NCBI RefSeq assembly: GCF_040750475.1
Contig: NZ_JABJVY010000013.1
Coordinates: forward strand, 62,001-126,000
Length of the DNA: 64,000 nt
Source of the DNA: Amorphus sp040750475
GTDB taxonomy: Bacteria > Pseudomonadota > Alphaproteobacteria > Rhizobiales > Amorphaceae
Reading direction: 5' to 3'
Below are positions 52,750 through 60,906 of this stretch, in pieces. Position numbers and translations under genes: made by a program. Position 1 is the first letter of the stretch, and every line of letters starts with the position of its first letter. The notes under the pieces were generated by a model. It searched no databases and was not told the origin of the DNA. It saw only the letters and a program-made list of their open reading frames with translations.

Positions 52750-53733
52750 ATGAAGATGTTTTTCCGCTTTACGGCTGCCGCGCTTACGGCAGGCGCCATT
52801 GCCGCGACGCCTGCGCTTGCCGAGACGGTTTCGATCTCGACGCTGCCGCCCGGCGCCATCAACAACGTTCAGGCCCAGGCGATCGCCAAGGTCGTGCAGG
52901 AACATTCCGACCTGCAGATGCGGGTGGTGACCTACAATTCGCCCGGCGCGATCATGGGGTCGACCCAGGCCGGGCAGACCGATTTCTCCTTCATTTCCAC
53001 CGACGAGACGGGCGCCGCCTTCGATGGCGCGCCGCCCTATGACGGCAAGGCGATGAAGGACCTGCGCGTTGCGGCGACGATCTTCCCGTTCAAGGTCGGC
53101 CTGGTGGTGCGCAACGATTCCGACATCCACTCCATCGCCGATTTGAAGGGCAAGCGCATTCCCACCGGCTGGCAGGGCTTCCAGCAGGGGCTTTACCTGC
53201 TCGACGCCATGCTGGCGACGGGCGGAACCAGCCTGGACAAGCTGGTGGCGGAGGCCGACGGCGTGCCGACGGCGAACCTTCTGCGCGGCGCGGACGACCT
53301 GAAGGCCGATCGCATCGACGTGACCCAGTTCGCCGTAGGAGCGCCGAAGATGGCGGAGCTGGACTCGTCCATTCCCGGCGGCATTCGTTTTCTGAACCTG
53401 AAGGACACGCCGGAAGCGCGCGAGGCGATGGCGGCCGTCCGGCCGGAATATCAGCTGGCTGTGCAGAAGCCGGCGCCGCATCTGGCGGGCATCGACGGCG
53501 ACACCACTCTGATGGAGTACGCCATGGTCGTGGTCGCCAACAAGAATGTGCCCGACGACACCGTCTACGAGCTGGTCAAGGCGATCTACGGCAACAAGAA
53601 AGCTCTCGTCGCCGGCCATCCCTCCTTCAACGCCATGACCCAGGACGGGCTCGCCACGCCTCAGCCCCGGGTCGCCTATCACCCCGGCGCGGTGAAGTTC
53701 TTCAAGGAAGTCGGCATCTGGCAGGGCGACTGA
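52750..53733 (+). CDS. TAXI-family TRAP transporter solute receptor
   Basis: A 327-residue periplasmic receptor with a signal peptide (residues 1-24, MKMFFRFTAAALTAGAIAAT, cleaved after LA). The mature start ETVSISTLPPGAINNVQAQA and the later SIADLKGKRIPTGW fit the TAXI class of TRAP receptors. It binds a small organic acid for the fused permease downstream. A GGGAGG ribosome site precedes the ATG at 52750. Association with catabolic genes suggests it imports the substrate of this pathway. Confidence 0.88.
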   Translation: MKMFFRFTAAALTAGAIAATPALAETVSISTLPPGAINNVQAQAIAKVVQEHSDLQMRVVTYNSPGAIMGSTQAGQTDFSFISTDETGAAFDGAPPYDGKAMKDLRVAATIFPFKVGLVVRNDSDIHSIADLKGKRIPTGWQGFQQGLYLLDAMLATGGTSLDKLVAEADGVPTANLLRGADDLKADRIDVTQFAVGAPKMAELDSSIPGGIRFLNLKDTPEAREAMAAVRPEYQLAVQKPAPHLAGIDGDTTLMEYAMVVVANKNVPDDTVYELVKAIYGNKKALVAGHPSFNAMTQDGLATPQPRVAYHPGAVKFFKEVGIWQGD

Positions 53734-53903
53734 TCGCCCCCGCCGCATTGCCCGCATTTATGGGTCCATGACCTAGGGCGATGAGGACAGGCGGAGCTCG
53801 GGTCTCCGCCTGCCTCCCGACGGAGCGGATTTGAATCCATCCTGATTTTGGCTTTCGGACGGGTGTCGCCCGAACGCAAGTGGATCCAGCGAAGGACTGC
53901 CTG

Positions 53904-55865
53904 ATGGGCGGCGAGACGAGCGATGCCGAGGACGGCGTCAAGGACGCAAGACTGGTGAAAATCACGAGCACCGCGCTGGGCGCGCTGCTCGCCACGGCCG
54001 GCCTTGCATGGGCGGCCGACCTCTACCGCCTCGTCGGGTGGACCTTTCTGACCGAGCAGTTCCTGGCCGCCACGCTCGGCTTCAGCCTCGCGCTGGTCTA
54101 TATCACGCGGCCGATGAACCGCCTGGCCGTGGGGGCGCGGCGCCTGCCCTGGTACGATGCGGTGCTTGCGCTCGTCTCTCTCGGCGCGAGCCTTTATATG
54201 GCGGTGCGCTATCCCACCATCTTATCGGACTTCTTCTCCACGCCGCGCGACGGCTTGATCGCCTCCTGGCTCCTGTTCGTGCTGGTGATCGAGGGGCTGA
54301 GGCGGACGGCCGGCTGGTCGCTGGTCATCGTGGTCCTGGCGTTCACGGTCTATGCCCTGGTGGGGCATCTGGTGGGCGGCGATCTTCAGACCAACGAAGT
54401 CGACCTCAACACCATGATCTTCTATCTGGGCGTCGACACCAGCGGGCTGTTCGGGATCGTGCTTCTGGTCGGCATCACGGTGGTGATCCCGTTCCTGTTC
54501 TTCGGCAATCTGCTGCACGCCTCTGGTGGCGCGTCCTTCTTCAACGATCTCTCGCTGGGGCTGATGGGGCGCTATCGCGGCGGCGCGGCGAAAATATCCA
54601 TTCTCGCCTCCACGCTGTTCGGATCCATCTCCGGCATCGTGGTGTCGAACATCATGGCGACCGGCATCATCACCATTCCGATGATGAAGAAATCCGGCTT
54701 TAAGCCGGAACAGGCCGCGGCGATCGAGGCGAGCGCCTCCAACGGTGGTCAGTTGATGCCGCCGGTGATGGGAGCCGTCGCCTTCCTGATGGCCGACTTC
54801 CTGCAGATTTCCTATGCGGAGGTCGCGCTTGCCGCGCTCGTACCGGCGATCCTTTATTATCTCGCCCTGTTCATCCAGGCCGACCTGGAGGCGGGCAAGG
54901 CCGGGATCCGGCGGGTGCCCGCGAGCGAGATCCCGCGCCTGATCGCGGTGATCGCCAAGGGCTGGTTCTTCGTGCTGCCGTTCGCGGTGCTGATCTATGC
55001 GCTGTTCTGGCTGAACCGCGAGGCGGAGAACGCGGCGATCTACGCCTGCGTCGCCATCATCGCGGTGGGCTTCGTGATCGGCTATGGCGGTGGCCGGCTG
55101 ACGCCCGGGGCGGTGTGGAAGGCGCTGGTCTCCACCGGGATCTCGGCGGTGGACATCGTGATGATCTCGGCCGCCGCCGGCTTCATCATGGGCATCCTTC
55201 AGCTTACCGGGCTCGGCTTTGCGCTGACACTGCTTCTGGTCAAGCTGGGGGCGGGCAGCATCCTCGCGCTCCTGGTGATCGCGGGCATCATGTGCATCGT
55301 GCTCGGCATGGGCATGCCGACCTTGGGCGTCTATGTGCTGCTCGCCGTGCTGATCGCGCCGAGCCTGGTGGAGGTCGGCATCCAGCCGCTCGCCGCGCAC
55401 ATGTTCATCCTCTATCTCGGCATGATGTCGTTCGTGACGCCGCCGCTCGCGATCGCGGCCTTCTTCGCCGCCAACATCGCGCGCGCCGCGCCAATGAAGA
55501 CCGGCTGGACGGCCATGCGATTTTCCTGGACCGCCTATATCATCCCGTTCCTGTTCGTGTTTTCGCCCACGCTTTTGCTACAGAGTCCCTCGGTGACGGC
55601 GACGATCGTGTCGCTGGCGACGGCGACCATCGCGGTCTGGTTTGTCTCCGCCGGATCGATCGGTTACGGCTTGCAGCCGATGGGCCTCCTGACCCGCGTG
55701 CTCGCGGTCGTCGGCGGTGCGCTGCTTTTGATCCCGGTGGAGATGTTCCGTGGCTCCGCCATTGCCAACGGGATCGGAGTCGTGATGGTGCTTGCGGTGC
55801 TCGTCATGGAGCTCTCCGGCCGTCGCGGCCGCGGAGCGCCGGCCGAGCAGGGGGCTGCCGAATAG
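53904..55865 (+). CDS. TRAP transporter fused permease (4TM/12TM)
   Basis: A 653-residue membrane protein with about 18 hydrophobic segments, combining the small and large TRAP permeases, the standard partner of TAXI receptors. Family segments include SASNGGQLMPPVMGAVAF near 285 and LVIAGIMCIVLGMGMPTLGVYV when read through. It imports the ligand of the TAXI receptor using an ion gradient. I chose the ATG at 53904 (AAGGA upstream) over a GTG eight codons earlier that lacks a ribosome site. Confidence 0.92.
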   Translation: MGGETSDAEDGVKDARLVKITSTALGALLATAGLAWAADLYRLVGWTFLTEQFLAATLGFSLALVYITRPMNRLAVGARRLPWYDAVLALVSLGASLYMAVRYPTILSDFFSTPRDGLIASWLLFVLVIEGLRRTAGWSLVIVVLAFTVYALVGHLVGGDLQTNEVDLNTMIFYLGVDTSGLFGIVLLVGITVVIPFLFFGNLLHASGGASFFNDLSLGLMGRYRGGAAKISILASTLFGSISGIVVSNIMATGIITIPMMKKSGFKPEQAAAIEASASNGGQLMPPVMGAVAFLMADFLQISYAEVALAALVPAILYYLALFIQADLEAGKAGIRRVPASEIPRLIAVIAKGWFFVLPFAVLIYALFWLNREAENAAIYACVAIIAVGFVIGYGGGRLTPGAVWKALVSTGISAVDIVMISAAAGFIMGILQLTGLGFALTLLLVKLGAGSILALLVIAGIMCIVLGMGMPTLGVYVLLAVLIAPSLVEVGIQPLAAHMFILYLGMMSFVTPPLAIAAFFAANIARAAPMKTGWTAMRFSWTAYIIPFLFVFSPTLLLQSPSVTATIVSLATATIAVWFVSAGSIGYGLQPMGLLTRVLAVVGGALLLIPVEMFRGSAIANGIGVVMVLAVLVMELSGRRGRGAPAEQGAAE

Positions 55866-55907
55866 ACCGCTCGCTCGTCGGGTTCCGGCGAGGGATGACG
55901 GCGACCA

Positions 55908-56927
55908 ATGGAGGCAGGTTTGAAGGGCATCACGCTTCAGGCACCGGGTGGTCTCGATAGGCTTGTCGCCACCGAATTGGCCGATCCCGGCGCTCCCGGC
56001 GCCGCCGAGATCCGCGTGCGCATTCATGCCAGCTCGTTGAACTTCCACGATCTCGGCGTGGTCAGCGGACGGATGCCGACCGAAGACGGCCGGATCCCGA
56101 TGGCGGACGGGGCCGGCATCGTCGAAGCGGTGGGCGAGGGCGTGACGGAGTTCGCGGTCGGGGATCAGGTCGTCTCGACCTTCTTCCCGACCTGGCAAGC
56201 CGGCCCGCCGCCGGTGGCGAACTTTCAGACCACGCCCGGCGACGGCGTCGACGGCTACGCGCGTGAAATCGTGGTGCGCTCGGTCGACTATTTCACCCAC
56301 GCGCCGAAAGGCTACAGTCACTCCGAGGCGGCGACGCTGACGACCGCCGGCGTGACAGCCTGGCGCGCGCTGATCGTCGATGGCGGACTGAAGGCCGGCG
56401 ACGTGGTGCTGGTGCTTGGCACCGGCGGCGTTTCGATCTTCGCGCTGCAGATCGCCAAGGCCATGGGGGCGACGGTGATCGCGACCTCTTCGTCGGACGA
56501 AAAGCTTGAGCGCCTGAGGGCGATGGGCGCCGACCACACCATCAACTACCGCACCCACGAGAACTGGGGCGAGCTTGCGCTTAAGTGGACCGGTGGTCGG
56601 GGTGCCGACCACGTCGTGGAGGTCGGCGGACCGGCGACCCTGCCACAGTCGATCACGGCTGCGCGCATCGGGGGGCATATCGCACTGATCGGCGTTCTGA
56701 CCGGGCGGGCAGGCGAAATCCCGACCGCGCTGTTGATGGCGAAGCACCAGCGGCTGCAAGGCCTGATCGTCGGCAGTCGCGCCCACCAGACGGACTTCGT
56801 GCGTGGGCTGGAGGCGACCGGTATCCGCCCGGTGCTGGATCGCAGCTTCGAACTCGGCGAGATCGCCGATGCCTTCCACTACGAAATCTCGGGCGCCCAC
56901 TTCGGCAAGATCTGCCTGGAGTTTTAG
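55908..56927 (+). CDS. Zinc-independent MDR-family alcohol dehydrogenase/quinone reductase-like protein
   Basis: A 339-residue medium-chain dehydrogenase/reductase. The GroES-like half has HASSLNFHDLGVVSG, where the catalytic zinc cysteine of classical ADHs is absent, and the structural zinc cysteines are missing too. The Rossmann part has VLGTGGVSIFALQIAKAMGA near 165. It probably reduces or oxidises a carbonyl or enone with NADP(H). It follows the TRAP permease by 42 bases and ends this rightward operon. It is not a YhdH/AcuI-type acryloyl-CoA reductase by its motifs. Confidence 0.85.
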   Translation: MEAGLKGITLQAPGGLDRLVATELADPGAPGAAEIRVRIHASSLNFHDLGVVSGRMPTEDGRIPMADGAGIVEAVGEGVTEFAVGDQVVSTFFPTWQAGPPPVANFQTTPGDGVDGYAREIVVRSVDYFTHAPKGYSHSEAATLTTAGVTAWRALIVDGGLKAGDVVLVLGTGGVSIFALQIAKAMGATVIATSSSDEKLERLRAMGADHTINYRTHENWGELALKWTGGRGADHVVEVGGPATLPQSITAARIGGHIALIGVLTGRAGEIPTALLMAKHQRLQGLIVGSRAHQTDFVRGLEATGIRPVLDRSFELGEIADAFHYEISGAHFGKICLEF

Positions 56928-57232
56928 GGGCGGAGAGGCAACCTGCCGCCGATGCTTCCGGACGGATGCAGGACTGCGATCGGCGTTGTCGTTCGAAAGG
57001 GGGCGTATCCTGATCCTTCAGCCTTTTTCGCTCAGATGGAAACTCTGAGCGGTAAGAACGTGCTCCTGGCCGATTTCGGATCTCGCGGATCGACGAACGC
57101 GTTGCCATGTTCAGCGTAGAATAGATAGCGCTTGCAGCCGTTTTTCAGACGGCATGGCGCAAGCGGATCTGTTGACGGGGGCCGCTGTTTGAGTGGCACC
57201 GATTGGCGACGAACCATCCTGAGGGCCGTTCG
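56928..57232. other. Intergenic region before dddL
   Basis: About 305 bases without a gene. It includes a stem-loop repeat (57029-57057) that may end the MDR operon, and AT-richer sequence (57100-57170) likely to hold the dddL promoter. A GAGG ribosome site lies just before the dddL ATG. Confidence 0.5.
57029..57057 (+). repeat. Stem-loop repeat element, copy B
   Basis: CGCTCAGA (57029-57036) pairs with TCTGAGCG (57044-57051) around a 7-base loop and is followed by GTAAGAA. It matches copy A at 30357 in stem length, loop length and flanks (TTTT before, TAAGAA after). The stem position that differs (CGG versus CAG) is compensated on the other arm. Confidence 0.55.
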
Positions 57233-57943
57233 ATGACCGATACGCTCGACCGCGAAGAGACCGACAAGGAAACCCCGCTCTCTCGGCTGAAAGACACGCC
57301 GGACTGGCTCTATCTGCTCCGCGAGTTCGAGGGGCTTTATCGAAAAGGATCCGCGGGCGGCAGCACGTCCATTCGCAGCCACCGCAAGCGGGTGCGGGAC
57401 ACGCTGTCGGCGGTGATCGGGACCAACCCGCAAATCGTCGTCCGGGAGCCGACCACGAAACCGGTCACGGCGCATTTCGGCCGGGCTCTCGATCTTGCGG
57501 AGCGCGGAGCGATGCAGAACGTGGCGCGCGCCCTGCGCGAGGTGCGCAGCCAATTGACCTGGGAATATGGCTACGATCGCGCCTCCCGGAGCCTGCGGCA
57601 GAAATATGCCTTCTGCGAAATTCTCGGCCCCAGGGGACCGGTCTATGCGGAGGACTTGGTTCTGGGCTTCGTGCTGTTCGCCCCTTCCACGACCTATCCG
57701 CAGCATAGCCATCCCGACATCGAGGAAAGCTATATCTCGATCGCGGGGGCCTGGTCGGAGAACGACGCGGCGGTCTATGCGCCGGGATCTTTGATCCTCA
57801 ACAAGGCGGCCCAGGAGCATCGCATAACGACGGGCGAGGTGGATCCTTCGCTGCTGGCCTATGCTTGGACCGGGCCGCGGGCGCGGCTCGCCAATCCCAG
57901 CATGAAGCTGAGTTCGACACGAAGAGCCCGCGCCGTGCATTAA
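57233..57943 (+). CDS. dddL: Dimethylsulfoniopropionate lyase DddL
   Basis: A 236-residue protein with the two-part build of DddL: a helical N-terminal region (about 20-130, DWLYLLREFEGLYRKGSAGG) and a C-terminal cupin. The metal-site residues are clustered in HSHPDIEESYISIAG (H158, H160, E164/E165, Y167), with H196 in AQEHRITTG. The WSENDAAVYAPGSLILN stretch is highly characteristic of this lyase as I recall it from roseobacters. It should cleave DMSP to dimethyl sulfide and acrylate in the cytoplasm. The ATG at 57233 has GAGG upstream. Unlike the Rhodobacter acuR-acuI-dddL operon, no acrylate genes are adjacent, and the nearest MDR gene does not look like acuI. Confidence 0.9.
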   Translation: MTDTLDREETDKETPLSRLKDTPDWLYLLREFEGLYRKGSAGGSTSIRSHRKRVRDTLSAVIGTNPQIVVREPTTKPVTAHFGRALDLAERGAMQNVARALREVRSQLTWEYGYDRASRSLRQKYAFCEILGPRGPVYAEDLVLGFVLFAPSTTYPQHSHPDIEESYISIAGAWSENDAAVYAPGSLILNKAAQEHRITTGEVDPSLLAYAWTGPRARLANPSMKLSSTRRARAVH

Positions 57944-58361
57944 ACTGGCGCGGCTTTCGGCACTCCGGCGCCTGCCGCCCGATTTTGCTCGTCAAAAAAT
58001 TTTGCGCCCTATGGAACATCCGCGCTGACGTCGCTGTTGGGTCTCTAGAACTATAGCAATTCTTATCCTGGAGGGCGCATGCCCGACAGCGACCCACCGG
58101 CCGGCTCAGCCCGGTTGCGACGTGCCCACCGGCGGACGCCAACCGGATCGCATCTTGCCTTAAACGCGCTCCCTCAAGCGGGCGACGTTCCGCAATGGGA
58201 GTGTGGGCGCTCTCCATCCCGGTCGCGACCTCCCGCGAAATCGCCATCGCGGCTTTCCTTCCGACAGCCCAAGTCTGGTCTTCAGCGACGGGAGCGTGCC
58301 GAACACGGCCGCGCTCCGCTCGCTTTTTTCTGCTCGCCCCAACAGCGCGAAAGGCAGGATC
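57944..58361. other. Non-coding region between dddL and the GMC dehydrogenase operon
   Basis: About 420 bases. AT-richer sequence at 57980-58070 probably contains the dehydrogenase promoter. A frame at 58079-58393 with GGAGG before its ATG overlaps the next gene out of phase; its arginine/proline/serine-rich product looks non-coding. Confidence 0.45.
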
Positions 58362-59129
58362 ATGCCCAAATCGTCCAAGACCGCCCTCGATAGGCGGAGC
58401 TTTCTGCGCGGCTCGCTCGTGGCGGCCCCGGCCGTGCTTGCGGCCAAGCCGGCGGAGGCGCGCGAATACGGTGGCGACGGAGGGCCGTGGGAGCCCAACG
58501 CCGCCAGGCCGCCGACGGTTGCGCCGGTTCCCTCCAACCAATTCTTCACGGACGACGAGCGCCGGTTCGTGACGGCGGCGGTGGACCGGCTGATCCCGCC
58601 GGACGAGGAGTGGCCGGGGGCGGCCGATCTAGGCGTTCCCGACTTCCTCGACGATCAGCTCGCCGGTTCGTTCGGCCGCGGCGACCGCTGGTACATGCAG
58701 GGCCCGTGGCCGAAAGGGACCGACACTCAGGGCTATCAGTCCCGCTTTGCGCCGGCCGGGCTCTATCGCCGAGCGATCGCCGCGATCGACGACCATTGCC
58801 GCTCGGCCTTCGACGGACAGCGGTTCGCGGAGCTGAGCGCGGAGCAACAGGACGACGTCCTCAAGGGACTGGACGAAGAGACCATCGAGCTTGAGGGTGT
58901 GAGCGCCAAGACATTCTTCGATCTGTTTCTGCAAAACACCATCGAAGGCTTCTTCGGCGATCCCGTGCACGGCGGCAACCGGGACATGATCGCCTGGAAG
59001 ATGATCGGCTTTCCCGGCGCGCGTTACGACAATCGCCCCTACGTCTCCCGCCACAACGAGCGTCTCGATCTGGAGCCAGTGTCCGTCGCCGGCATGACGG
59101 CGGCAAGCATTCGCGGACGGAAGGAGTAG
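58362..59129 (+). CDS. Gluconate 2-dehydrogenase-like small (gamma) subunit
   Basis: A 255-residue protein of the gluconate 2-dehydrogenase subunit 3 family. It begins with a clear Tat signal (DRRSFLRGSLVAAPAVLAA, residues 10-28) and is exported folded, probably carrying its flavoprotein partner. The mature part has FFTDDERRFVTAAVDRLIPPD and TIEGFFGDPVHGGNRDMIAW, the family core. It stabilises and co-exports the catalytic GMC subunit, which has no signal peptide. The ATG at 58362 has AGGAT upstream. It is the first gene of a three-gene operon. Confidence 0.92.
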   Translation: MPKSSKTALDRRSFLRGSLVAAPAVLAAKPAEAREYGGDGGPWEPNAARPPTVAPVPSNQFFTDDERRFVTAAVDRLIPPDEEWPGAADLGVPDFLDDQLAGSFGRGDRWYMQGPWPKGTDTQGYQSRFAPAGLYRRAIAAIDDHCRSAFDGQRFAELSAEQQDDVLKGLDEETIELEGVSAKTFFDLFLQNTIEGFFGDPVHGGNRDMIAWKMIGFPGARYDNRPYVSRHNERLDLEPVSVAGMTAASIRGRKE

Positions 59130-59134
59130 CCGAA

Positions 59135-60895
59135 ATGGTCAAGAAGCTGCCGCCTGTCGACGTCGTGCTGGTCGGGTTCGGTTGGACCGGCGCCATCATG
59201 GCCCAGGAACTGACGGACGAGGGCCTTAACGTGCTGGCGCTGGAGCGGGGCGTCTGGCGCGATACCTCCACCGATTTTTCCGTCACCAACGCCCAGGACG
59301 AAGTCCGCTACCGCTGGCGCAGCGAGCTGTTTGAGGAGCTGTCGCGCAATTCGCTGACTTTCCGCAACGACCGCAGCCAGACCGCGCTGCCGATGCGCAA
59401 GCTCGGCTCGTTCCTGCCGGGCACCAATGTCGGTGGCTCCGGCGTTCACTGGAACGGGCTGTGCTGGCGCTTCCTGCCGTCCGATTTCAACGCGCGCTCG
59501 CACAACGAGGACCGCTACGGCCCGCTGCCGGAGAACATGACGGTTCAAGACTGGGGCATCACCTACGACGAGTTGGAGCCCCACTACGACAAGTTCGAGT
59601 ATTTGTGCGGCATTTCCGGCAAGGCGGGCAATCTCAACGGCGAGATCCAGCCCGGCGGCAATCCCTTCGAGGGGCCGCGGAGCCGGGACTATCCCAATCC
59701 GCCGATGGAGATGGTGTATGGGCCGACATTGTTCGCCGATGCGGCGGCAAATCTCGGCTACCATCCGTTCCCGACGCCCTCGGCGAACATGAGCCAAGCC
59801 TACACCAACCCGCTCGGGGTGGGGCTGGCGCCCTGCACCTATTGCGGCTTTTGCGAAAAATTCGCCTGCGGCAACTACTCAAAGGCGACCGCGCAGACCA
59901 CCATCCTGCCAGTCCTGATGCAGAAGCCGAACTTCACGCTGCGCACGGAATCCATGGTGCTGCGCGTGCTGAAGAGCCGGGACGGACAGCACGCGCGCGG
60001 CGTGGAATATGTCGACACCAACGGCGACGTCTACGAGCAGCCCGCCGACATCGTGGTGCTGTCGGCTTACGTGAACCACAACGTCCACCTGATGCTCGTC
60101 TCCGATATCGGCGAGCCCTACGATCCGGATACGGGGCAGGGCGCGGTTGGCAAGAATTACGCCTACCAGATCACCTCCGGCGTGAACCTTTTCTACGACG
60201 ACAAGGTGTTCAATCCGTTCGTCGGCGCCGGTGCGCTGGGGATGATCATCGACGACTTCAACGGCGACAATTTCGACCACACCGGGCTCGGCTTCATCGG
60301 CGGAGGCTTTCTGGTGCAGTCCCAGACCAATGGCCGGCCGATCGAGACCCATCCGACGCCGGAGGGCACGCCGCGCTGGGGCGCCGGCTGGAAGAAGGCC
60401 GTGCGCGAGAACTACCTGAGTTCGATCTCCGTCGGCACCCATGGCGCGGTGATGAGCCATCGCGGCAACTATCTCGATCTCGATCCCACCTACCGCGACG
60501 TCTACGGCCGTCCGATGCTGCGCATGACGTTCGACTTCACCGACAACGAGCATCGGATGTCGAACTACCTGACCGATCGCGCGGTGGAGATCGCGAAGGA
60601 GATGAACCCCCGCGAAATGAAGGTGAACCGGCGCACCGGCCACTATTCCATCGTGCCCTATCAGACCACCCACAATACCGGCGGCACGATCATGGGGTCG
60701 AACCCGCGCAACAGCGTGGTCAACAAATATCTGCAGAGCTGGGACATGCCGAACCTGTTCGTTCTGGGCGCCGGCGCCTTTCCGCAAAACCCGGGCTACA
60801 ACCCGACCGGCACCGTCGGGGCGCTCGCCTACCAGGCCGCTCAGGCCATCCGCGAGCAATATCTGCGCGCGCCGGGGCCGCTGGTCCAGGCCTGA
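59135..60895 (+). CDS. GMC-type FAD dehydrogenase, catalytic subunit
   Basis: A 586-residue GMC oxidoreductase of the gluconate/2-ketogluconate/sorbitol dehydrogenase class. The N-terminal FAD loop is VLVGFGWTGAIMAQEL (residues 7-22). The substrate side has GTNVGGSGVHWNGLCWRF and, near 235, a cysteine cluster (PCTYCGFCEKFACG) that may bind an Fe-S cluster. The C-terminal catalytic region includes HNTGGTIMG and NPGYNPTGTVGALAYQ. It oxidises a sugar acid or polyol in the periplasm and passes electrons to the cytochrome. The exact substrate is not evident. Confidence 0.92.
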   Translation: MVKKLPPVDVVLVGFGWTGAIMAQELTDEGLNVLALERGVWRDTSTDFSVTNAQDEVRYRWRSELFEELSRNSLTFRNDRSQTALPMRKLGSFLPGTNVGGSGVHWNGLCWRFLPSDFNARSHNEDRYGPLPENMTVQDWGITYDELEPHYDKFEYLCGISGKAGNLNGEIQPGGNPFEGPRSRDYPNPPMEMVYGPTLFADAAANLGYHPFPTPSANMSQAYTNPLGVGLAPCTYCGFCEKFACGNYSKATAQTTILPVLMQKPNFTLRTESMVLRVLKSRDGQHARGVEYVDTNGDVYEQPADIVVLSAYVNHNVHLMLVSDIGEPYDPDTGQGAVGKNYAYQITSGVNLFYDDKVFNPFVGAGALGMIIDDFNGDNFDHTGLGFIGGGFLVQSQTNGRPIETHPTPEGTPRWGAGWKKAVRENYLSSISVGTHGAVMSHRGNYLDLDPTYRDVYGRPMLRMTFDFTDNEHRMSNYLTDRAVEIAKEMNPREMKVNRRTGHYSIVPYQTTHNTGGTIMGSNPRNSVVNKYLQSWDMPNLFVLGAGAFPQNPGYNPTGTVGALAYQAAQAIREQYLRAPGPLVQA

Positions 60896-60906
60896 AGGAG
60901 ACGGCC

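Noticed and set aside
55908..56927. MDR gene as acuI, the acryloyl-CoA reductase partner of dddL
   Set aside because: Its motifs (HASSLNFHDLGV, long GroES insert) match the general zinc-independent ADH-like group rather than YhdH/AcuI, and it is separated from dddL by a 305-base gap with a hairpin.
58079..58393. Possible leader peptide gene with GGAGG before its ATG
   Set aside because: Arg/Pro/Ser-rich, overlaps the dehydrogenase small subunit out of phase and shows no conserved features.
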